From the NCBI GenBank assembly GCA_002299785.1, contig DBNL01000006.1, positions 1 through 13,344 on the forward strand: a stretch of DNA of 13,344 nt. Reading direction: 5' to 3'. Origin of the DNA: Verrucomicrobia bacterium UBA673. Its GTDB lineage: Bacteria; Verrucomicrobiota; Verrucomicrobiia; Limisphaerales; UBA1096. The notes under the pieces are model-generated. The model did not search any database. It had not been told where the DNA came from and saw only the letters and a list, made by a program, of their open reading frames with translations. Of the stretch, positions 1 through 6,058 are shown piece by piece (the first letter of the stretch is position 1; every line of letters starts with the position of its first letter). The translations under genes and the position numbers were made by a program.

Positions 1-388
1 CCAATCAGTGCACCAAACAGCGACGAAAACTCCGGCCCGAGAAACCTGACCACCTGCAGGGACAGCACAGTCACCGTCGCCGGCGTCCCGAACCCGGCTG
101 CCCCCTCGATAAACGCCCCAAACAGAAGGGCGATGATGATGGCACGCGCCGGTCGGCGGTGATATTGGCAAAGCCGATGCGGATGACTCCCAGCGCGCCG
201 TTGTGCTTGAGCGTATTCAGCAGCAGAATCAGCCCAAAAAATGATGAACAGCAGTCGAAGCGTCAGTGAAAGCCCCTTGATCGACGCCGCAGCCACCTGC
301 ACGCCCAGCACCTGCAAGACAAGCAGAGCCAGCCCACTAGCAGAACACACACGGCAAGTATCGGGAGAAACGGAAGGAGAGCGGTCAT
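1..388 (-). pseudogene. Broken, partial L-lactate permease (LctP/LldP family)
   Basis: Reading the minus strand from an ATG at 388 gives MTALLPFLPILAVCVLLVG. About 25-30 residues expected in this family are then missing (junction near 327-331). The sequence resumes in another frame as VQVAAASIKGLSLTLRLLF. A run of six A on the plus strand (236-241), where five would keep frame, shifts it again; it continues as LLNTLKHNGALGVIRIGFAN. A loss of about four bases near 141-146 shifts it once more into IIIALLFGAFIEGAAGFGTP, which matches the highly conserved LldP-family motif. Below about position 75 the alignment is uncertain. The family imports L-lactate or glycolate with protons through many membrane helices. 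With at least three frame disruptions in under 400 bases, no functional product is likely. The rest of the gene lies left of the window. Sequencing error at a contig end is an alternative, but the neighbouring genes are clean. Confidence 0.8.
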
Positions 389-484
389 GGATTAATCAGT
401 CGCCGCACTCATTGTGCCAGACAAGAGCTTGGCCAAGCGGGGTTTGACCTTGCCCCGGCAGGGGTGCGTCCTTAGGTTTCGCGC
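389..484. promoter_or_regulatory. Divergent spacer between the permease remnant and nuoA
   Basis: This 96-base spacer must hold the promoter for nuoA and, when it was intact, for the permease. I cannot pick out convincing -35/-10 boxes. It contains a perfect 12-base palindrome at 427-438, one copy of the repeat family found across the window. Upstream of nuoA, TAGG at 473-476 lies eight bases before the ATG and is the only weak ribosome-binding candidate. Confidence 0.4.
427..438. repeat. GCTTGGCCAAGC palindrome, copy 1 (intergenic)
   Basis: Perfect 12-base palindrome in the spacer upstream of nuoA. It is one of eleven copies of the core TTGGCCAA in this window. No T-run follows it, so it is not a typical intrinsic terminator. 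Confidence 0.85.
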
Positions 485-922
485 ATGATTTTAGCCGAAG
501 TAGGCGCCGATCCGCAGTTGTTCCAGTACTTGGGCGTTTTGTTCCTCGCGCTGGTTGTAACCGCTTTTGCGGTGGGCAGCATGTTCGCGTCAAAGCTCGC
601 CGGCTGGTATTTCGGCGGGCGCAAGGCCAGAGCGATCGGCCGCCACAAACCGATCAAAGACACCCCGTACGAGTGCGGCATGTTGCCGATCGGCGATGGC
701 ACATCTCGCCTGTCGGTTAAGTTCTACCTCGTGGCAATGCTGTTCATCCTGTTCGACATCGAGGTGGTGTTCCTCTACCCGTGGGCGGTGGTTTACAAAG
801 ACATGCTCGGCGACCCAGCCTCGGCGAACCTCATCTTCAGCACAATGGTTTCGTTCCTCGGTATTCTGTTCATCGGCTACATTTACGCCATCAAAAGGAA
901 TGCTTTCGACTGGAATAGCTGA
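485..922 (+). CDS. nuoA: NADH-quinone oxidoreductase subunit A (complex I membrane subunit)
   Basis: NuoA is a small membrane subunit of respiratory complex I, at the junction between the hydrophilic arm and the proton-pumping membrane arm. At 145 residues it has the usual family length. Three hydrophobic segments are visible at about 14-34, 79-101 and 114-135. The diagnostic motif YECG is at 62-65, followed by the conserved second helix with FYLVAMLFILFDIE (80-93). The acidic pair D91/E93 corresponds to conserved acidic residues of this helix in other NuoA proteins. The ATG at 485 fits the family N-terminus, with a weak TAGG eight bases upstream. Normally nuoA is followed by nuoB and the rest of the nuo operon; here a sugar-phosphate mutase follows after 36 bases, so the other subunits must be encoded elsewhere. 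The identification is secure. Confidence 0.95.
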   Translation: MILAEVGADPQLFQYLGVLFLALVVTAFAVGSMFASKLAGWYFGGRKARAIGRHKPIKDTPYECGMLPIGDGTSRLSVKFYLVAMLFILFDIEVVFLYPWAVVYKDMLGDPASANLIFSTMVSFLGILFIGYIYAIKRNAFDWNS

Positions 923-933
923 CCTCTCCCGGC

Positions 934-943
934 GCTTGGCCAA
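934..943. repeat. GCTTGGCCAA repeat, copy 2 (intergenic)
   Basis: Second copy of the palindromic core, in the 36-base gap between nuoA and the phosphohexomutase gene. The right arm is imperfect: C replaces G at 944. It ends 15 bases before the GTG start and there is no other obvious signal in the gap. Confidence 0.8.
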
Positions 944-958
944 CCGCTCTCCCAAGCC

Positions 959-2398
959 GTGAAATCCCCTATCCATTTTGGCACCTCCGGATGGCGCGGG
1001 CTAATCGCCCGTGACTTCACGTTTGAATATCTTCGACTCGCAGCCCAGGGGCTGGCCCTCACGCTAAAGTCGGAGTTGCGCCGCAAAAAATCGCCGATCC
1101 ACGGTAAGCGCCCGCTGGTGATCATCGGCCACGACACGAGATTTTTGGGACGCGAATTTGCTCTGGCCACAGCAGAGATTCTGCAGCAGGCAGGCCTCGA
1201 GCCGCTGCTGACGAATCGCGACGCGCCGACGCCGGTGATCGCCTTCAGCATACGTCAGAAAAAAGCCATCGGCGGCGTAAATATCACTGCCAGCCATAAT
1301 CCGTTTGACTATTCAGGTTTCAAGTTTTCGATGCCAAACGGTGCCGGAGCCCCGCCGGAGTTTACCGGAAAAATCGAGGCACACGCAGAGAAATTTTTAG
1401 CCAAGGGCTGGCAACCGAAGACCGCCGTGACAGGCACGTTTAGTTGCCCGGAATTCGACCCTGCCCCGGCGTACCTCCGGCGCATCCGCAAACTGGTTGA
1501 CCTGCGAGCCATCGGCAAAGCCAAGCTGCGCATCGCCGTCGAGCTGATGCACGGCACCGGGCGGGGCTACCTCGACACGCTGCTCGAGGAAACCGGCTCG
1601 AAGGTCACCTGTTTTCACGAGAACCTGAACCCACTTTTCGGCGGCGGCTCGCCCGAGCCGAACGAATCCGGCATGGCCGAGGCTGCCCAGTCCGTGCGCA
1701 GCGGCCAAGCCGATCTTGCGCTTGGCCTCGACGGCGACGCCGACCGCTTCGGCATCGTGGATCGCGATGGCACCTGGCTCACGCCAAACCAGGTGCTCGC
1801 CCTTGCGCTGTATCACCTCCGCAAAAATCGCGGCATCAAGGGCGCAGTCGTTCGTACTGTGCCGACGAGTCACCAGGTCGATGCCGTGGCGGAGTTACTC
1901 GGCGTGAAAGTTCACGAGACGCCGGTCGGCTTCAAGCACATCGGCGCGTTAATGGAGAGCGAGCCGATCATTGTCGGTGGTGAGGAGTCCGGCGGCCTGA
2001 GCATCCGCAGCCACATTCCGGAAAAGGACGGTGTGCTCGCCTGCCTGTTGATGGCCGAACTGGTTGCGATGGAAGGCAAGCCGCTGGGCCGTATCCTCGG
2101 CGATCTCGAAAAGCAAACTGGCGAATTTCACACCGACCGAATCAACATCGCCGTGCCGATCGCCGAGAAGGAGGCCATCCTGCGCAAACTTGCCGGCAGC
2201 TTCGACAAAATCGGCCGGTTCGCCGTCCAGCAATTCATCACCACCGACGGCTTCAAGTTCCTGCTGCCGGACAACGAGTGGGTGGCGTTCCGCGCGAGCG
2301 GCACCGAACCGGTGATTCGCTGCTACCTTGAGGCCAAGAGTGCGGCGCACTTGAAAAAACTCAAATCGGCCTGCCGCAAAATCCTCACCGGCAAATAA
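959..2398 (+). CDS. Phosphoglucomutase/phosphomannomutase family protein
   Basis: A cytoplasmic alpha-D-phosphohexomutase that moves a phosphate between the 1- and 6-hydroxyls of a hexose (glucose or mannose), linking central sugar metabolism to polysaccharide precursors. All four family landmarks are present in order. The catalytic phosphoserine loop TASHNP is at 110-115 (S112), and the magnesium loop DGDADR at 258-263. The sugar-specificity loop GEESGG is at 341-346, and the C-terminal phosphate-binding loop RASGTEP at 445-451. The length of 479 is normal. The start is GTG at 959; the N-terminus IHFGTSGWRG begins right away as in relatives, and no Shine-Dalgarno is visible. The next gene starts three bases after the stop, indicating an operon. 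Sequence motifs cannot distinguish glucose from mannose specificity with confidence, so I give no gene symbol. Confidence 0.93.
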   Translation: MKSPIHFGTSGWRGLIARDFTFEYLRLAAQGLALTLKSELRRKKSPIHGKRPLVIIGHDTRFLGREFALATAEILQQAGLEPLLTNRDAPTPVIAFSIRQKKAIGGVNITASHNPFDYSGFKFSMPNGAGAPPEFTGKIEAHAEKFLAKGWQPKTAVTGTFSCPEFDPAPAYLRRIRKLVDLRAIGKAKLRIAVELMHGTGRGYLDTLLEETGSKVTCFHENLNPLFGGGSPEPNESGMAEAAQSVRSGQADLALGLDGDADRFGIVDRDGTWLTPNQVLALALYHLRKNRGIKGAVVRTVPTSHQVDAVAELLGVKVHETPVGFKHIGALMESEPIIVGGEESGGLSIRSHIPEKDGVLACLLMAELVAMEGKPLGRILGDLEKQTGEFHTDRINIAVPIAEKEAILRKLAGSFDKIGRFAVQQFITTDGFKFLLPDNEWVAFRASGTEPVIRCYLEAKSAAHLKKLKSACRKILTGK

Positions 2399-2401
2399 TC
2401 G

Positions 2402-4111
2402 ATGAATACCTCCGATGAACCAGTGACATCCGCGAAGGTTCTCGAATCGGTCGCGGGCTGGCTGGCATCGGCATCTGATTGGCTTTGGGGACTGCCACTC
2501 TTGTACCTGCTCATCGGCGGCGGGCTTTACTTCACCATCTACTCGCGGTTCACGCCGTTTTTGTATCTTTGGCACGGCATTCAAATTCTACGTGGTAAAT
2601 ACAGCAACCCCAACGACCCAGGGGATATTAATCACTTTCAGGCTCTCTGCAGTGCGCTATCTGGTACGGTCGGGATGGGCAATATCACAGGCGTGGCGGT
2701 AGCAGTTACCCAAGGCGGCCCTGGAGCGCTATTTTGGATGTGGGTCTGCGCGCTAGTCGGGATGGCCACCAAGTTTTTCACCTGCAGTCTAGCCATCATG
2801 TACCGCGGCAGGGATCACGCCGGCCGGGTTCAAGGTGGCCCGATGTATTTCATCGTTGAGGGACTCGGCACCAATTGGAAACCGCTTGCGATGGCTTTTT
2901 GTTTCTTCGGATTGTTCGGCTGTCTGCCGATGTTTCAATCCAATCAACTCACCGCCATTGTCGGCGAAATGTTCCTCAAACCGAACGAGTGGTTCGTCGA
3001 CTCGGGCAATAATATCACCACGCTTGGCCAAGGACTGTTCGGAGTACTGCTCGCGGTTTTTGTCGGGGCAGTGATCCTTGGCGGCATTCAGCGCATTGGC
3101 AAAGTCGCCGCACGGCTGGTACCATTCATGGTGGTACTTTATGGCGGTTGCGCATTGGTGATCCTCATCACGCATGCAGGCCAAATACCAGAGGCATTCA
3201 AATTGATCTTTAGAGATGCCTTCACCGGCCAAGCAGTCACCGGTGGCGCACTTGGTGCAGTCATCTCCACCGGTGTGCGGCGCGCAGCATTCTCGAACGA
3301 GGCCGGCATGGGCACAGAAGCCATGGCGCATGGCGCAGCTAAAACCAAGGAACCAATTCGCGAGGGCTTGGTCGCCATGCTCGGCCCGATGATCGACACA
3401 CTGATTGTCTGTACCATCACCGGATTGGTGATTATCAACACAGGCGTTTGGAAAAAGGGGGTCACGATGGATCGTATCTCGAAACTAACTGATGGTATTG
3501 TTCAATACTCCAAAGACACCGGTTCTTTGCCTGTCAGTTCAAAAGGCTTGGCTCAGTTGACAATCGTCAACGATGACTCCGACAATAAGGAACCGTATAT
3601 TGAAGCATTACACCTCAAGGATGCCTGGGGGCATCCCATTGAATATGGTGCCTCAGGAGAAACTGACAGAAATGGCTTCCTTCTTGTTTCGGGCGGACCC
3701 GACAAGACACGCGGCACGCCGGATGATCTCACAAGTGAAATCGATCCCCGTTCCTACTCCGGCGTTATGCTGATTGAAAAAGCCTACAGAATCATTTCTC
3801 CGAGTGTTGGCCCCTATCTTCTGTTGCTCTGCGTGCTCTGTTTCAGTTTCTCGTCGATGATCGGCTTTTCCTACTACGTGGCCAAGTGCGGCATATTTCT
3901 GTTCGGCCCAAGAGCCCGCATCCCACTGACCCTGTTTTATCTCGCGGGCATCGTGGTCTCCGCAATCGTCGACTTGGAGTACTTGATCTACTTCCTCGAT
4001 ATCATGTTCGGCATGATGGCTGTGCCGACAATTCTCTCCACCCTGCTCCTCTCGCCACGGGTGATGGCCAAGGCACGCGAGTACTTCGCCGCACTTGACC
4101 AAGCGCGATAG
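2402..4111 (+). CDS. AGCS-family sodium:alanine/glycine symporter with an inserted GspG-like domain
   Basis: An inner-membrane importer that couples sodium entry to uptake of alanine, glycine or similar amino acids. The family signature GNITGVAVAVTQGGPGALFW is at 93-112. A second conserved block, GVRRAAFSNEAGMGTEAMAH, is at 291-310, followed by EPIREGLVAMLGPMIDT (317-333). About ten membrane helices are visible, ending near 552. At 569 residues it is roughly 100 longer than usual. The excess is one hydrophilic block at about 354-449, between the helix ending near 350 and the one starting near 463; family members usually have only a short loop there. That block is annotated separately. The reading frame is open throughout and both halves are well conserved, so this is a domain insertion, not an assembly error. 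The ATG lies three bases after the mutase stop without a Shine-Dalgarno, suggesting coupled translation. The exact substrate is unknown. Confidence 0.93.
   Translation: MNTSDEPVTSAKVLESVAGWLASASDWLWGLPLLYLLIGGGLYFTIYSRFTPFLYLWHGIQILRGKYSNPNDPGDINHFQALCSALSGTVGMGNITGVAVAVTQGGPGALFWMWVCALVGMATKFFTCSLAIMYRGRDHAGRVQGGPMYFIVEGLGTNWKPLAMAFCFFGLFGCLPMFQSNQLTAIVGEMFLKPNEWFVDSGNNITTLGQGLFGVLLAVFVGAVILGGIQRIGKVAARLVPFMVVLYGGCALVILITHAGQIPEAFKLIFRDAFTGQAVTGGALGAVISTGVRRAAFSNEAGMGTEAMAHGAAKTKEPIREGLVAMLGPMIDTLIVCTITGLVIINTGVWKKGVTMDRISKLTDGIVQYSKDTGSLPVSSKGLAQLTIVNDDSDNKEPYIEALHLKDAWGHPIEYGASGETDRNGFLLVSGGPDKTRGTPDDLTSEIDPRSYSGVMLIEKAYRIISPSVGPYLLLLCVLCFSFSSMIGFSYYVAKCGIFLFGPRARIPLTLFYLAGIVVSAIVDLEYLIYFLDIMFGMMAVPTILSTLLLSPRVMAKAREYFAALDQAR
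3023..3032. repeat. CTTGGCCAAG repeat, copy 3 (in the symporter gene)
   Basis: Perfect 10-base palindrome read as Leu-Gly-Gln (residues 208-210), a different codon phase from most of the other coding copies. Confidence 0.8.
3467..3745 (+). other. GspG-like (type II secretion major pseudopilin) domain inside the symporter
   Basis: Residues 356-448 of the symporter read like the globular C-terminal part of GspG. A helix (ISKLTDGIVQYSKDTGSLP, 359-377) matches the family pattern of an alpha helix ending in Y-x-x-D-x-G-x-x-P. KGLAQL (381-386) matches the GLxxL motif. YIEALHLKDAWGHPIEY (399-415) matches the conserved yl-x-x-l-x-kDPWG-x-P-x-xY core. LLVSGGPDKTRGTPDD (427-442) matches the S-x-G-x-D loop that binds calcium in GspG, with acidic residues D434, D441 and D442 at the D-x6-DD spacing. 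The hydrophobic prepilin helix is absent, so the domain cannot itself join a pseudopilus. By analogy with LeuT-fold transporters the loop corresponds to extracellular loop 4, so the domain should face the periplasm. The first half is relatively AT-rich (hand count 51 GC in 3481-3600, against 70 GC in 3001-3120). Confidence 0.82.
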
Positions 4112-4154
4112 CATTTGAAATGCCGCAGCAGTCCCATTAGGTTGTCCGCGACTT

Positions 4155-4694
4155 ATGAGTACGACTTCTGCAGGAATCCCTTGGTATGTCTGGGCATTGA
4201 TGACGGTCATTTGCTGGGGCACGTATGGCGTGTGCATGCACACCGGCTCCACCAGCATGAAAAACCCCGAGCATGGCCGCATCATGGCGTTTCTGTGGGT
4301 CGGGTTGGCCTACTTTCTCACCGCCGTCATCGCGCCGATCATCATTCTCAAGTTCAAGGGAGGCCCAATTGATTTCTGGGCCTACCCGGCCAAGGGCTGG
4401 CAATGGTCGCTCATCGCAGGGACGCTCGGAGCCATCGGTGCGCTGGGTGTGCTGCTGGCGTTCGGCGCATCGCCAAATCCACCAGTGTACGTGCCAGTAG
4501 TAATGTCGATCATTTTTGCCGGGGCGCCGATCGTGAACGCCATCGTCAACACAACGAAGAACAGCAGCTGGGCCAACGTGCAATGGCCGTTCGTACTCGG
4601 TATCCTGCTTGCGGCACTCGGCGGTTACCTCGTCACCAAGCATGCTCCCAAGCCAAGCCCTCCAGCCGAGGCCAAGGCGTCCCCGACCCCGTGA
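4155..4694 (+). CDS. Small five-helix membrane protein, EamA/DMT-like half transporter
   Basis: A 179-residue protein with five hydrophobic segments at about 9-30, 44-66, 83-105, 110-131 and 144-161, and a proline/alanine-rich C-terminal tail (165-179). The early segment WALMTVICWGTYGV and the five-helix layout resemble a single EamA unit of the drug/metabolite transporter superfamily. Full-length members have two such units, so this would act as a dimer if it is a transporter at all. The substrate is unknown and I recognise no closer family. It begins 43 bases after the symporter stop; an AGG at 4139-4141 is too far from the ATG to be a convincing ribosome site. Its TGA stop overlaps the next gene's ATG in TGATG, a typical translational-coupling arrangement, so it is likely made together with the acyl-CoA ligase. 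Confidence 0.78.
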   Translation: MSTTSAGIPWYVWALMTVICWGTYGVCMHTGSTSMKNPEHGRIMAFLWVGLAYFLTAVIAPIIILKFKGGPIDFWAYPAKGWQWSLIAGTLGAIGALGVLLAFGASPNPPVYVPVVMSIIFAGAPIVNAIVNTTKNSSWANVQWPFVLGILLAALGGYLVTKHAPKPSPPAEAKASPTP

Positions 4695-5977
4695 TGCCCC
4701 GCATGCGCGCCAATAGTCGCGACGAACTCAACCGTATTCAGTTAGCCAAGCTGCGGGAGTTGCTCGCGGCTGTCCGCCCGGACAATGCTTTTTACGAAAC
4801 CAAGCTTGGCCAGTCAGGGACCGACGACTCCGTTGTGTCGCTCGCTGAGTATCGTGCAAACTGCCCGTTCACGACCAAGCTGGAACTCTCGGCCGACCAC
4901 GCCACCAACCCGCCGCACGGCAGCAACCTGACTTTCCCTCCTGGACACTACACGCGCGTTCACCAAACCAGTGGCACCAGTGGCGCGCCATTGCGCTGGC
5001 TAGACACGCCGGAAAACTGGCAGTGGATGATCGACAACTGGTGCGACATTTTTCGCGCCGCTGGCGTGAGTAGCGCAGACCGGATTTTTTTTGCGTTTTC
5101 TTTCGGGCCGTTCATCGGTTTTTGGCTGGCGTTCGAAGCTGGCGAGGCGCTTGGCGCGTTAAGCATCCCCGGCGGTGGCCTAAGCAGCGCGACGCGGTTA
5201 CGGGCCATCTTTACCCACGACGCCAATGTCCTCTGCTGCACACCAACGTACGCCCTGCGCCTGGCCGAGGTCGCCAAGGAGGAAGGCGTTGACCTGACCA
5301 AGTCGCCGGTGCGCACGATTGTTGTCGCCGGCGAGCCGGGCGGGAGCATCCCCGCCACACGCGCGCGCCTCAAAGAGGCTTGGCCCGGCGTAGAGGTATT
5401 CGATCACCACGGCATGACTGAGGTCGGTCCAGTAACGTACCAATGCCCCGCTCAAACCGGCGTGCTGCACGTGCTTGAGGAAGCTTACCTGCCGGAAATC
5501 ATTCACCCAGAAAGCGCCGAACCGGTAGCCGCTGGCGAGACCGGCGAACTGGTACTGACCACGCTTGGCCGGCATGGCTCGCCACTTATACGCTACCGCA
5601 CCGGAGACCTCGTAGTCGCCGCCGTCAAGTCGCCGTGCTGCTGTGGCAGCCACGACTTGGCGCTGCAAGGCGGCATCCTTGGCCGCGCCGATGACATGGT
5701 CGTGGTGCGTGGTGTAAATATTTATCCCAGCGCTGTCGAGGAAATCTTGCACGGCACCGGCGGTGTCGCGGAGTATCGGGTGAACATTAGCCGCAACGAT
5801 GCGCTCGTCGAAATGAGCGTCGAGGTGGAACCGGAAGACGGCGACGACGGCGCCTTGGCCAAGCGCTTGGCCAAGGCCTTTCAGCAATCGCTCTCGCTGC
5901 GCGTGCCGGTGAAACTCGTCGAGCCCGGCGCCCTCCCCCGCTTCGAGTTGAAGGCCAGGCGGTGGATTGTTGATTGA
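4694..5977 (+). CDS. PaaK-like acyl-CoA ligase (phenylacetate-CoA ligase family)
   Basis: An adenylate-forming enzyme that activates a carboxylic acid with ATP and transfers it to coenzyme A. The 427 residues are close to the usual PaaK length. Motifs in order: ATP-binding TSGTSG (92-97), VAGEPG (211-216), GMTE (240-243), YRTGDL (301-306), the hinge region GRADDM (330-335), RGVNIYPS (339-346), and a late lysine K420 in LPRFELKARR, where the catalytic lysine lies. The open frame extends far upstream, but the ATG at 4694 is the right start: it begins the family-like N-terminus and overlaps the previous TGA by one base. No other phenylacetate-degradation genes (paaABCDE, paaG, paaZ) are nearby, so the substrate could be another aryl or acyl acid. 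Two TTGGCCAA repeats encode ALAKRLAKA near the C-terminus (387-395). Confidence 0.88.
   Translation: MPRMRANSRDELNRIQLAKLRELLAAVRPDNAFYETKLGQSGTDDSVVSLAEYRANCPFTTKLELSADHATNPPHGSNLTFPPGHYTRVHQTSGTSGAPLRWLDTPENWQWMIDNWCDIFRAAGVSSADRIFFAFSFGPFIGFWLAFEAGEALGALSIPGGGLSSATRLRAIFTHDANVLCCTPTYALRLAEVAKEEGVDLTKSPVRTIVVAGEPGGSIPATRARLKEAWPGVEVFDHHGMTEVGPVTYQCPAQTGVLHVLEEAYLPEIIHPESAEPVAAGETGELVLTTLGRHGSPLIRYRTGDLVVAAVKSPCCCGSHDLALQGGILGRADDMVVVRGVNIYPSAVEEILHGTGGVAEYRVNISRNDALVEMSVEVEPEDGDDGALAKRLAKAFQQSLSLRVPVKLVEPGALPRFELKARRWIVD
5854..5875. repeat. Two TTGGCCAA repeats in tandem, copies 4 and 5 (in the acyl-CoA ligase gene)
   Basis: Cores at 5855-5862 and 5867-5874, twelve bases apart, so two overlapping palindromes lie side by side. 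Both are read Leu-Ala-Lys, encoding ALAKRLAKA in the C-terminal subdomain. Confidence 0.82.
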
Positions 5978-6058
5978 GGTTCACCCGGCTGCCGATTTGA
6001 ATTAACGCAGAGGAAGAGCGGGGATGGATACAACGCAAGCACCACGGCCAAATGCTCA
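5978..6058. other. Convergent spacer between the acyl-CoA ligase and dnaE
   Basis: Both neighbouring genes end here, so a terminator is expected. I see no strong hairpin followed by a T-run on either strand and no repeat copy. Termination may be Rho-dependent, but that is a guess. Confidence 0.4.

Noticed and set aside
427..438. The palindrome as an intrinsic terminator
   Set aside because: The stem is only six base pairs with no loop and no following T-run on either strand, and the same sequence occurs inside genes.
241..447. Small plus-strand open frame at the left edge
   Set aside because: It overlaps the permease remnant in antisense and its serine/threonine-rich translation has no family features.
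1949..2584. Long minus-strand open frame opposite the hexomutase and symporter
   Set aside because: It is a shadow of two well-supported plus-strand genes, spans their junction and has no recognisable domain.
3481..3600. The AT-rich part of the symporter insertion as proof of recent horizontal transfer
   Set aside because: Other parts of the symporter gene and the prepilin-like genes are equally AT-rich (for example 3841-3900 and 12361-12420), so composition alone does not show transfer.
4403..4693. Long N-terminal extension of the acyl-CoA ligase frame
   Set aside because: The extra 97 residues are low-complexity, arginine-rich and overlap the membrane-protein gene in another frame; the family N-terminus begins at the ATG at 4694.
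5978..6058. Bidirectional terminator in the convergent spacer
   Set aside because: I could not find a stable stem with a T-run on either side.
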